A stretch of DNA of 64,000 bases from Dactylonectria macrodidyma (taxonomy: Eukaryota; Ascomycota; Sordariomycetes; Hypocreales; Nectriaceae), in contig JAGMUV010000006.1 of NCBI GenBank assembly GCA_020744425.1, positions 1,364,001 through 1,428,000 on the forward strand, read 5' to 3'. Numbering within the stretch: the stretch's first letter is position 1; every line of letters begins with the position of its first letter. Made by a program: the position numbers and the translations under genes. Below the pieces are notes generated by a model, which was given only the letters and a program-made list of their open reading frames with translations, was not told the origin of the DNA and did not search any database. This document shows positions 23,008 to 33,384 of this stretch, piece by piece.

Positions 23008-24830
23008 TACAGCGACTGATCATGATACGCAGCCAGCCCGAGCGGTCGAGGTTGACGGTGAAGGCGGCGTACTAGGTGCTGCGTGCGGTGTTGAAAAGCG
23101 TGGGATGTGGACGTGGGATGTGGACGTATGTATGTATGTGGACGGACGTATGCGGATGTGGACGTGGACGTTGGCGTAGCAGGGCGGCGGCTCACGACCT
23201 ACCGAGTTGACGGGATGATATCGTGGTGACGGAGACCATTGAAGCAGCGGGCGGGAATTCAAAATAGAAGACAGCAGACACGGCAGCACCGGGCAAGGAC
23301 GGGAAGATGGGATGAAGTTACCGTCGACGTCGGTCGTCCAAACTTGGTCGTCGTCTGGTTTCGATCTGGCACCGTGATGCAAGTAGCAGCAGCGCAGCGC
23401 TGTGCTGTGCTGTGCCAGAGTCCCAGCTTTGCCCACCGGCTGGCCAGGGGCTAACGGGGCTCGCTGGGCCATATTGGCACCTCAATTGGCCCAGCACCTG
23501 TCATACAGTGCCGACCCGCCGGGTGCCATGTGGCTGGGGATACCTCCAGGGCAGATGGAAAAAGCCTGGTGTCCGCTAGTTCCGATGTGGCTGGCGTACA
23601 GTGCATGATGTCGAGCTTGCGGGGCCTTGTTCCCTCCCTTTTGGCCTCTGCCCTGGCCTGGTTGCCTGAATTCTCCCTTGGCTGGCTTGACTGGCACTGG
23701 GTACTTTTATTATTAGGCGACTGGTGCGGCGGTGCTATGATCTCCCGAGCTCTCCGGCCCACCGCCAAAGGTAGCCTCACTCCTCAGCAATTAAGTTACC
23801 TACCCTACTTAGGTAACTTACGCGTAGGTAGTTCGCAGAGTACGCCATAGTGATGTCGTAACAGAAAATGGACCTGATTCCAGCAAACCAGATCCCCTAG
23901 TCTACAGAAGCCCCTCTACTGGAGGCCCCTACAAGACGAGGGACGACCACTTCCACTTCCACTTACCCCGTAAAGGCCATCTCGTTCTTTCGAGGAGTAT
24001 GAAGAGGATAATAATACCACTACATGGAAGCTGTAATTACTATACAAGGCACCTAGGTTAGCACCATTGGTATTTGGTAGAGGTAACTTAGCAACAAACA
24101 CAGCCCCGCCCCATCCATCGTGCCCTTGCTAATGAGATACCAGCTACTCTTGCCTCACACTCTGTCCCTCTTCTCCCTCCACGCACAACACGCTCTGGCG
24201 CCGCCCATTCCGGGCGACTCCCTATCAGGACTGGCAACTGGTCCTCAGCAGCCAGTGGAGATTGAGTCCCGGCCAGGCAGCCTGCCTGGTATAATTAGGG
24301 AGACCTCACAGAAGGGAGGGCGCTCCACACCACAACACCCTCCCAGCAGTGTGCCTCCCGAGTCGTCGTAGGACAACGCACATACCCCAAGATAGTAGGT
24401 ACCTACGTACGCAGGTGAAACTCGACGTGGGAGGATCCGAGTAAGAATCGGCAGCAAAAATCCCAGGAGCGACCTTACCTAAGGCAACCAGTACTGCGCA
24501 CACTGTGCTCACCCCTTCCACTGTCCAATCACCCAGCGCTGGCACAAGGCAACGAGCAAAGCACTTGCCATACCGTACAAGGTAGTGTACCTCCACCCAA
24601 AATCAGCCAGTTGTAGCACTCGCATTCACTGCATCGTACTTCATCATCATCACATCTCCAAACCTGGCCAATCTCTGCGGAAAGCTTCGTCACCCTCTGG
24701 CTTTCCCCCAGCCCAGGGTTGGGTATACCTTTTCTCCACTCTCCGCTTCAGTCTCCAGTGTATCTTCATCGCTCACCGTTGCCGTCCTGTGCCCGCACCT
24801 GCCATTCTCGCCACTGCTTGGTGCGCCAAG
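23008..24830. other. Divergent promoter region, Arf GEF / ECM14
   Basis: 1.8 kb between divergent genes. It holds a GTGGACGT minisatellite (23101-23172), several TACCTAGGTA-like palindromes (23793-23832, about 24051-24060, 24395-24410) and a 79-codon ATG frame at 24132-24371 with a signal-peptide-like start (see findings). Confidence 0.5.
23101..23172. repeat. GTGGACGT / ATGTGGACGT minisatellite
   Basis: About 70 bp of degenerate repeats of GGATGTGGACGT and TATGTATGTGGACG just upstream of the Arf GEF start, probably in its promoter or leader. Confidence 0.75.
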
Positions 24831-26483
24831 ATGAAGCTGCCCATTGCTCGCATCGCGGCCTCTTTGCTATTGCTGCTCCTTGCCGTCGACGCTGCCAACA
24901 TTGACGCTCAGCGAGCCATCGCCAACAATCGCTTCAATCCTACTTCTCCCGATATCAATAATGCCCGCCTCTTCCCCTTCCTAACCAAAATCCGCGACAG
25001 TGCCATCGAGTTCGTCTTTGGACGTCATCCCACCAAGGAGGCAACTCCACCGCCCGCCCTCAACCAGCTGCGCGCCCAGTATGCAAACCAGCTCGTTTTG
25101 CGATTCAACGTTTCCACGGCCGAAGAAGAAGGTGCTCTTGCGGATGCCATCGCTCGTCTGTTCCTCGATGTCTGGGCCTTCACCGATGAATATGTCGACG
25201 TCCGCCTACACGCCGACGAGGTTGCGCCACTCCTCAGTCTTCTTCCCAGATCGCTTCGCTTCGCCCAGTCGACCCTGATTCCCGACTTAGCTGCGGCCGT
25301 GTACCAGTCGCTCCCGACCGATAACGATCCTCATCGCCCTGATCCTCAGACGGGTTCCCCGGTTTTCGTTTCCACCCCCTCAGCCGGTGATAACCTCTTC
25401 TTCCAAGACTATCAACCTCTCCCTGTCATCGTCCGTTGGATGCGTCTCTTGGAGGCCATGTTTCCGACCTATGTCAAATACATCACCATTGGCAAATCCT
25501 ACGAGGGGCGCGAAATCCCGGCTCTCCGTGTCGGTGTTCCCGTGGTTGACTCCCTAACACCCCCGCGCAAGACGATTGTTGTGATGGGCGGCTCCCATGC
25601 CAGGGAATGGATCTCGACGAGTACTGTCAACTATCTGGCATGGTCTTTCATCACCTCCTTTGGCAAGGAAAGAATGATTACGAAGCTCCTTGACGAATTC
25701 GATATCATTTTCATCCCTGTCGCAAATCCCGATGGCTTCGAATACACTTGGCATATCGATCGCCTTTGGCGCAAGACTCGGCAACAGACAAATCTTCAAT
25801 TCTGCCGTGGACTGGATCTCGACCGCGCCTTCGGGTTTGAGTGGGACGGGTCGCGTGTTCAGCGCGATCCTTGCTCCGAAAGCTATGGCGGCGAAAAGCC
25901 TTTTCAAGCCATCGAAGCTGTGCAAATCGCAGACTGGGCGCGCAACCAGACGTGGAACAATGTTCGCTTCGTTGGACTAGTGGATCTTCATTCGTACTCG
26001 CAGCAAATCTTGTTCCCATACTCATACACATGCTCCGTCGACCCGCCGAACCTGGAGAATCTGGAAGAGCTCGCTGCCGGCATCGCCAAGGCCATTCGGC
26101 TCTCTAATGGAGAGTCGTATACCGTTACCTCTGCGTGCGAAGGGGCGGTCTCCGCACGAGAGTCCGGCGGCGAGCGGTTTTGGTCTCGCGTCGAATCCGG
26201 CGGAGGATCAGCGGTTGACTGGTTCTACCACGAGATGCGCGCCCACTTCAGCTATCAGATCAAGCTCAGAGATACCGGCAGTTATGGCTTCCTCCTGCCC
26301 AAGGAATATATCATTCCGACGGGCGAGGAGGTTTTCAATGCCCTTAAGTACTACGGGGACTACGTCCTGGGTAACAATGGCATTGAGGAACACCCAGACA
26401 AGGATCAAGATGTCCACACTTCCAATGACGAGGAAGATGCACTACTCACGCAAGATTTGAGGAGGAGAAGGCTTCGCCGGTGA
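24831..26483 (+). CDS. ecm14: Ecm14-type inactive metallocarboxypeptidase (M14 pseudoenzyme)
   Basis: Single exon, 550 residues. It begins with a signal peptide (MKLPIARIAASLLLLLLAV) and has a propeptide followed by an M14 carboxypeptidase fold. The zinc ligands are present: GGSHAREWI gives H256 and E259, and DLHSYSQQ gives H387. The general-base glutamate of active enzymes (in the family's FELRDTG) is replaced by lysine in YQIKLRDTGSYGF (K478). The usual DxNRNW substrate motif is GLDLDRAFGF. These changes are the known hallmark of fungal Ecm14, a secretory-pathway or cell-wall protein regarded as catalytically dead. The ATG at 24831 is the only one directly before a signal peptide. The C-terminus is acidic and then Arg-rich. 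Confidence 0.93.
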   Translation: MKLPIARIAASLLLLLLAVDAANIDAQRAIANNRFNPTSPDINNARLFPFLTKIRDSAIEFVFGRHPTKEATPPPALNQLRAQYANQLVLRFNVSTAEEEGALADAIARLFLDVWAFTDEYVDVRLHADEVAPLLSLLPRSLRFAQSTLIPDLAAAVYQSLPTDNDPHRPDPQTGSPVFVSTPSAGDNLFFQDYQPLPVIVRWMRLLEAMFPTYVKYITIGKSYEGREIPALRVGVPVVDSLTPPRKTIVVMGGSHAREWISTSTVNYLAWSFITSFGKERMITKLLDEFDIIFIPVANPDGFEYTWHIDRLWRKTRQQTNLQFCRGLDLDRAFGFEWDGSRVQRDPCSESYGGEKPFQAIEAVQIADWARNQTWNNVRFVGLVDLHSYSQQILFPYSYTCSVDPPNLENLEELAAGIAKAIRLSNGESYTVTSACEGAVSARESGGERFWSRVESGGGSAVDWFYHEMRAHFSYQIKLRDTGSYGFLLPKEYIIPTGEEVFNALKYYGDYVLGNNGIEEHPDKDQDVHTSNDEEDALLTQDLRRRRLRR

Positions 26484-26762
26484 AATTGATTGCAGGGGAC
26501 ACGGCAACGCCTAACGAGGTTTGGATGAACCAGGCGCATGAAGGGAAGGACAAATATGCGACATGATCTTTTTTTTTACTGTTACTATGCAGATGACCAA
26601 AAACAACGTATGGCATCGAAGGGTCTAGGAGCATCAAAGGTTTGGAAAAGGCGCAAGACTCAATGGGTGGCCTGGTTTGATTGCATGTAAGAAATTATAT
26701 ATTTTTATCCATCATAACTACTCTCGATAACCGATACGCAAGCATTCTCGTGACGCTATGTT

Positions 26763-27433
26763 CTATTGGCTGGCTAGAGCATAGAGGACGGACACGTAGC
26801 CGGCCATAAACTTCAGAATGGTGTCGAATAGGAAAGAGCCAATAGAGCCGCTGGGTGCACTGATCAGTAAAGGGATACTTGCTAAGGTTGGGTATAGAGG
26901 AGAGCCACGAACATGAGGCGACCCTTGGGGCCTTGCCCGGAGGTGTAGCCCAGGGCATAGACTACTCGAGACAAGGCCCAGCCAGCGCCAAGCGTAGCAG
27001 CGGCGACGGGGTAATGCAGGCCGGAGACCAGGAGGGCTCCGAGGAACGAGGTCTGGTTCTCCGTGAAGTTGGAGTGGGCACGCTGGGCTGGGCGGAAGAG
27101 TCAGTACCATGACGAGGCATCGGGGTTGAAGAACAAGGGGAGACGAGCATACCGCAGTTGAACTGGTAAGCCTTGGGGTCCTTCTCAGCCAGCTCGTTGC
27201 TCGCGTACGCAATAGGGTACTTGAGGCCGCTGGCCTTGCGATACTTGCTAGTGAGCTGGACGTGGAGGGTGTTGATGAAGAAGGTAGAGGTGGCAACGGC
27301 GATGACGAAGCTGGATTACTCTGTGTTAATTGGGGGTTCCTGGTGCCGTTTACAGTCTTGGGAGACGGGTGAGCGGGTGTCCAGGGGAAATGACGTACCC
27401 ATACTGCTCGGGGACCTCGAGAATGAAGGGCAT
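26763..27433 (-). CDS. Microsomal glutathione S-transferase 3-like MAPEG protein
   Basis: Four exons (27433-27399, 27310-27153, 27087-26913, 26850-26763) assemble into 151 residues, the usual length of MAPEG proteins. Exon 1 encodes MPFILEVPEQYG. Exon 2 gives a first membrane helix (FVIAVATSTFFINTLHVQLT) and KYPIAYASNELAEKDPKAYQ. Exon 3 begins near FNCAQRAHSNFTENQ, the conserved MGST3 motif, and continues through helices 2-3 (FLGALLVSGLHYPVAAATLG, VVYALGYTSGQGPKGRL). Exon 4 has helix 4 (SIGSFLFDTILKFMAGYVSV). These are ER or outer-membrane enzymes conjugating or reducing lipid hydroperoxides with glutathione. The exon 3/4 join uses a less common GTTCGT donor and is the least certain splice. 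The gene is convergent with ECM14. Confidence 0.85.
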
Positions 27434-28641
27434 CTTTGCGGTTGTTTGGAAGTGAACACGTGGTGTGATGCGGGAGACGAGAGATGAAGGCGGAGGCAAA
27501 GACGTCGAATCTGGAGGTGCGTTGGAGCAGCGAGGTTGGAGGAGTCGAGACGGGAGTTGAAGGTGTCAATTGGGGTCGACAGACGAGTCAGACACAATTA
27601 GGTCTCCGGTTTATTAATACTCGCAACCCGGGACGTTTGTCTTTGCCCGGCTTGGCTCTCTTCTGAGACGGAAGGACCCCTGGGTCCACTCGACTGTGTA
27701 CTTTGTACGTACGTACGTATTGTGCGTCCAAGAGGACCAAGACCAAGCCCGATGACCACCCCCCTGGAATGCTGCATCACCAGAAAGACAAGCTAGTGCG
27801 GTTTGCAGGGGAATCATTAGCGCACAGCGGCAACGGACTTGGGCCGTTGCGCGAGTGTTATTTGACTTCTTACGTGGATTGCTTCTAGAATAACCTCCGT
27901 CCAGGATTTCCCGGAAGGTGGGTGTTGCCGACTTCCGTTCTGTGTTGTGCCTGGAATTACCGTCTAAGAGGCCTACGAAGCAACTGGATACGCAACATCA
28001 CAAGTACAGCAACAAGTAGCTGCATAATGGTAAAGCCACGTATCTCGAACTGAGGGACATACACGCAGTACTACTCCGTACAGCCGCCGCAATTCAGTGT
28101 TTACATGACCCCCGAGTTCAGGCCGTGCGCAACGCAACGGCGATCCGGCATCAAGATGCGCCGACGGCCCAACTACCCACTCCGGAGGCGCATCAATTCC
28201 GTTTCCGCGATGCCGTCTCAACGCCTATGGGCAATCAACATACGCGGTTCCTGCATTATGCTGCTCGAATCGAAAGCCGATGGCCCGTCGTTGCTCCATT
28301 ACGTTGCACTCGGACGCCTGCAGCACCTCCACCCCTCCATCTACTATCCCTGTAGCAAATCCATCCTCGTCCCTAGCTCCCTGCACGTAGCTGCACCCAA
28401 ACTCCAAACTCCGCATCGCCCAGCCTTGCAAGTCCGCAAGCTTCTACCAATCGTCAGATTATCGGATCGACGAGTCGACGACACCTGGTTCAGAGCACGG
28501 AATGGGCCTAGCAGCAGCCGATATTCCGAAGCCCCATACGTTGTCATATGCCGTACTTGTACGCCGCCACGGGTGCCTGCGATTGTTGGCGTCACCATAA
28601 CCATCCTCTGATTCGAGTCCCGGGCCGTCGCCAACTAGTCA
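27434..28641. other. Intergenic, MGST3-like / POL4
   Basis: 1.2 kb with no convincing gene. It contains a short (GTAC)n run near 27704-27719. It should hold the MGST3-like promoter and the POL4 3' UTR. Confidence 0.45.
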
Positions 28642-30511
28642 TCATCCGGTACATCTCTCCTCCGGTGGCCGCCATGTCAGACCGAGGCCTTCAAACACTC
28701 TCCGTTCCGCCGTCTCCATATCGGCCGCATCGTCTCCGGTGGAGCTGCCTTCCAGATCCACCCACGCCCCGTCTGCTCTGCTCCGGATCCCACTGCTGTC
28801 AAACTTCCAGCCCTTCTCTTTCTTGCAGAACCGCCGGAGATCCCTTTCAAACGTTGTGCCACCGCTCCAACCAAGGACCGCGCAGCCTACCGTCTTCCAC
28901 GGGCTCACGATTATATCTACCCGGCGGTGCGGCGCCTCTTTTCTCCCCGTGTCTTGCCACACGACCATTGCTTTGTCCAGCGTGTCAAATCCCGAACCCC
29001 GGCCACTTTCCCCCTTCCACGGCAGTGGCGCTTGGCCGCGTTCGCTGTTCCTAGTTGACAGGGTGAGCGTGTGTGTGATGAGTTGGGCTTTCTCGAGACT
29101 CAGCACGATCTTCTCGACGGCCTTAGCTGTCATGTCATCCTTCCTGTGACTTAGGAGGATATCTACATCACCGCACTCCTTTTTCCCTCGTCGAAATCCT
29201 CCTACAATGACCATTTCGAAACCGGCATCGATCTGTCGTGCGTGGTCCAGAACGATGGCTCCGATGGACTCAACCTCGTCCCGGGGAATCCTAAGGTTGA
29301 GCTCGTCGTAGTACTTGACACCGATCTGTTGCGAACGACTGAGGGAACTCCATCCGTGTTCAACAAGGTCATCGAGATCCCGCCACCCTACAACCGTCAT
29401 CAGTCCACGTTACAGGCTTCAATGATCCCAAAATCAGGAAGATACCGACCTTTACGGTAGAACTCCCGCGCCGTAGTGTCCCCCACGCCCCATATGTCGT
29501 AGAATAGCTTGAGCACCGAGACCATGGCGTCAGATTCAGCCTTCTGGGCCTCACTAAGTTGACCAGTCTCTTTCCATTGCTGAAATAGCTCGGCGATCTT
29601 AGCACCACACCCCGGCAGTCGCGAAACTTCTTCAACCACGTCAGTGTCATGGCTCACGCCAAAGCTAGAGATGTTTTACCTTCTGAAGATTTCAAGCGGT
29701 AGGGGTAGGCAGCTACAGTAGCAATGGAGGTAGAGTATGCCCTGACACCAACCTGGTCGCCACGCAACAGGCGGATTGTCCGGACTTGCTTCAAGGCCTC
29801 GACGAAATCGTCGTTGGGCGGGTCAACAGGTGTTGGCCGCTGACATGAATACGTCCGCGTTAAGAAGTCTGGGACCACGGGCAGGGCTAAGTCATGCTCC
29901 GAAGTAGTTTGGCGAGCAAGACCGGGTGGCTGCTTTGAGGATGACGCCATAGAATGGGCATCTAGGCGTAACCTATGCCGCGCCCTGGGCGGCGAGCTTG
30001 TCATGGCTGGCTGGTCGAGCTGGTCCATGACCGCTCTCTCCAAGATGCTGCTTGCTGAAGTCGGATCTCTGGCTTTCGAACCCGTGCCCGAGCCAGACTT
30101 TCTGGCCTCGTATAGAAGATATTGGTCGAGAGGCAGCGCCTGGCCCTGCTTCAGAGAGTCCTTCAGCCAGGCCAGCCTGACGACCTTGACCGTGTTGGCA
30201 CTCTGGCCGGAAAGCCCAGATAACTTTCTGCGTTTTGGTGCAGGTTGCTCGTCTGCATCTTCCATGCCCACGGATCTGGGAGGGCCATTGTCTCGAACAA
30301 TGCCCTGCTGCTGCTGCTGAAGAGAAACCGTCTCGAGCTTAGCACGCCTCAACTCAAACATAGCCCGCTCTCGGCGGTTGATATTCCCCACCACAACCTC
30401 TGCCTCGTTGATGTCGTAGGTGAGAGACCCAATCTTGGCCTCCAGTTCGTGCAGCTCCGCCGGCTGCAGATGCGTCGGCAAAAGGAAAACGGGCGGCAGG
30501 GCTAGAACCAT
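28642..30511 (-). CDS. pol4: Family X DNA polymerase Pol4 (lambda/mu-like)
   Basis: Three exons (30511-29680, 29629-29450, 29387-28642) give 585 residues. An N-terminal BRCT-like domain (FLLPTHLQPAELHELEAKIG ... VVRLAWLKDSLKQGQALPLD) is followed by a Ser/Pro linker and the polymerase core. The helix-hairpin-helix regions are SEEVSRLPGCGAKIAELF and IWGVGDTTAREFYRKGW. The catalytic centre is GGFRRGKKECGDVDILL (two Asp near 411-413), with the third Asp in RRVDIIV near 492. GWSGGTTFERDLRRF is the usual C-terminal motif. Pol4 fills gaps during non-homologous end joining and base excision repair in the nucleus. Introns of 50 and 62 bp sit exactly at the two helix-hairpin-helix regions; an alternative 26-bp second intron is possible on paper but too short. 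Confidence 0.93.
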
Positions 30512-31145
30512 GCTTCACCTACGTGTGCGGCAACGTCATGCCTCGTCCACGGCGTGTTGTTCCTGTGCCTGTAAACCGGCACCTTTGTTAGGTCTGTACG
30601 CGGTTGAGTGGCGAGTGGTGATATGGTGCGGTTGGTGAGCACCATGTAGGAAAGTCGTCGCGGACCGTTGCTCATTGCCTATTGCAATTCCATAGCTTGG
30701 GCATTGCAACGACTCAGACGAAGCCTCGACCCTCCAGTTCGACACTAGTGGAATTGCATTCCATTGGGCCCCCAAACCAATAGTGTAACTCAGCATACAT
30801 CTATAAAGGTAGCGTTGTTCTGTAAATTATGCATCAATGGTATCGCGGTGAATTTATCGTATTACACGTGCGATGTGTCGTTTCTTCTCATCTTTCGGGT
30901 TGTGACTAATTTGCTGCCGGAGCTACCCTGCGTCCCTGTCTTCCTCATACCCCAATTCCAGTGTTCGTGCCCCACTCGCCATAATCCACCGGGTCCAGTG
31001 TCATGACCCTCTGTCTAGCTTTCCGGGCCCTCTATACATCATCTTGGTAGTATTTGTGTGTTGCGGCCGATTTCAACCTTGATGGCTCCCTTCCCTTGCG
31101 GGCCGCGTTTGGATACTTACGCTGCTTGACAATTTTTTGTCTTCT
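30512..31145. other. Intergenic, POL4 / TFIIE alpha
   Basis: 634 bp in tandem orientation. Expected POL4 promoter and TFIIE alpha 3' UTR; nothing else seen. Confidence 0.45.
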
Positions 31146-32535
31146 CTATACATCCTCAAACACCATATCATCTTCCTCGCTATCATCTTCATCACCATCG
31201 TCCTCTTTCTTGATTTCTGGTTCAACCTTTACTCGCTTTGCCTGCCTCTCTTCCGGGCTCTCCCCTACCCGCGAAGGCTCGCCTGATGGCTCTATCTTGA
31301 TGGCTGGCGTGTTTGGCGTGTCTCGACTGGATACGTTGCCCGTTGCAGGTACGTCTTCAAATTCATCTTCGTCCTCTTCTTCGTCCTCTGAGCCGAACTC
31401 TTCAAGATCACCTTCTTCACGCGCTCGTTCTGCGGCCTGTTCTGCCTTGAGCTTCTCGAAAATATCGTCTATCTGAGTGTTGGCACTGTTCTCGGCTGAA
31501 GTCGCAAGTGTCGAGGCATTGGAGCCTGATGCTTTTGATGCGCCAGTTGCACCCGCGTCGTTATCTGTGATGAAAGATTCCCCATTAACTGTACTGTTGG
31601 ACATCCACGAAGGTAGTGCATTCTGCTTGGCGATCTTCTCCTTGAGAGCTTGCTCCGCTGCTTTCTCAGCCTCAGTAGGTCCATCTGAGGTAGAGATATT
31701 GACTGCAATAGACTGAGGGCCAGTATTGGTTAATCCCTTCACTGCCATAGGCCTGTTTGCCCCATTGTCGACTGGGATCGTTGTTGCGCGTTGATGAGTG
31801 GCATCTCGAACGACGGGGCGAGCCTTGGATAGGGCACGGTCGAAGTCGCACTCGGGGATGTGAACAGCGTCGATCTGGGGCAGGAGCTCGCTGATGAATT
31901 TGAACTGGTCATTGAGGCGAGTGGACTGTTCATGACCGCCTGCGTTCCGATCTGCCTCAAACGTGAGGGTATGCCGGCAGCGATGGCACAGGAACCCTTC
32001 AGGTCCAACGTTGTCCAAAACCTCCATTGCCGTCCACTCAGCCTTGCAGAACGGGCAAAAGTATTCTTTCTTCTCATTCGCGACTTGCGTCGTGCCTTGG
32101 ACCTCCTTGTCAATCGTGTAAACTCGCCACTTGATCGCATCGATTGTGTGACGGTAGTTGATGTAATACCACGTTCGGTTGCTAGGCCTCGGGTTTCCCT
32201 CTCGCAGTTCTGATCTGGTATGTCTGTTCGAGTGCCTTGTTAGCGTCGACAAGTCAGGCCGAGATTCGCGTGTAGTACTCACACGGTCAAAAATCTATCC
32301 TCACGTAGCTTTCCACAAATTTTGTGGAGATCCTTGGTGTTGATGGCCATTAGGTACGCCAGATCATCGTCTCTGAGCCTGCATTCGTCAAATTCTTTAG
32401 CTAGTCTGCCATGAACACCCAGATGCCTTGTGGCACGTACGCTTCGTGTAGAATCAGCGCGTCAATCACAAGGATATCGCGCGTCTGGTAGAAGGCCCGC
32501 ATGACTGACTTGATGAGAGTCACTGCGAGATCCAT
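31146..32535 (-). CDS. tfa1: Transcription initiation factor TFIIE subunit alpha
   Basis: Three exons (32535-32441, 32378-32283, 32223-31146) give 422 residues. The N-terminal winged helix runs from MDLAVTLIKSVMRAFYQTRD through LRDDDLAYLMAINTKDLHKI and RLTV-like strands into HTRSELREGNPRPSNRTWYY. A zinc ribbon follows at about 117-146 (YFCPFCKAEW and FLCHRCRHTL, two C-x2-C pairs). The C-terminal half is disordered and ends in a strongly acidic stretch (EDDGDEDDSEEDDMVFEDV) of the kind that binds TFIIH. TFIIE recruits and stimulates TFIIH at RNA polymerase II promoters. Introns of 62 and 59 bp have GTACGT and GTGAGT donors; both joins restore strongly conserved sequence. Confidence 0.94.
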
Positions 32536-33384
32536 CGTGTCTGGTTGTGATTGAGGGCACGCAACTAGGATACGGTGAAATAATGCGCCTGACGAAGAAC
32601 GGAGTCGCTCGATGGAAGGTTGGGCTTTCTGGCTCCGTAGTTTGTGTCTGGAGTACAGATGCTATGCGGTCGGAGATCGGAGGTCTTCCTGGGAACGTGG
32701 CGAGGGCGTGGTGAGAGCGTCGCAAAGGCGTGGTGATGTGGTTGCAGATGTCGATTGTGACGACACAAGGCGCAACAAGCATCTTACGGGCGAAGAGCCA
32801 TGACGGGAGTCCGTTGTTAGTAGATGCTCGGTCCCCGCAGAGGTGAGATGAGAAATGAAGTTCCCGCTCGCGACCTCGACCGAGATATTGCTATATCGTA
32901 ATCCCAAATCCGCGGGCGGATTCAAAAAGTTGATTAAAAACCGAGCCTTTGTTAGGGGCAGGTTCCGCAAGAGGACTTTTGGAAGCGCAAGGCCAAAGGC
33001 AGGGACAGGTTGCGACTGGACCGTGCGCAGTCGCATTTCTACCTAGGTAGCCTGCATTTCAGCCTCAGCTTTGAGGCTCCACTCCTTCAGTTCAGATGCG
33101 ATATCATGACAGGCCAACCAATCGAGGCTGCTTCCATTTTGGGACACTGCAGCATGTTGGGCTAAAACGTGGATTCTGCTCAAATGATATAGTCGTGCTC
33201 ATGTTGTTTGATATAAATTTCAGACATGCGTTACACTGTCAATTGGTATAGTCAAAGTCGCGATCTCACCCGTAACCACCAAATTCGGATTAATTCATGC
33301 CGTCCGCAACACTCAAGTTGTACTGTGTCAGCTAACCTTATCCGCTGCACCCCTTAGAACACTTATCCCAGACTACAAACCTTC
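32536..33384. other. Intergenic, TFIIE alpha / SMC1
   Basis: 850 bp in tandem orientation. It contains one TACCTAGGTAG palindrome (33040-33050) and no convincing gene. Confidence 0.45.

Noticed and set aside
28105..28611. 168-codon plus-strand frame between the MGST3-like and POL4 genes
   Set aside because: No domain, no codon pattern like neighbours, and an equally long set of frames in other phases. Also checked around 28612 (GATTCGAGTCC) for a tRNA: there is no matching A-box or cloverleaf.
29388..29420. A 26-bp alternative intron (GTAACG..TAG) in POL4
   Set aside because: Too short for splicing, and it leaves extra residues; the 62-bp intron at 29388-29449 restores the expected FYRKGWRDLDD sequence.
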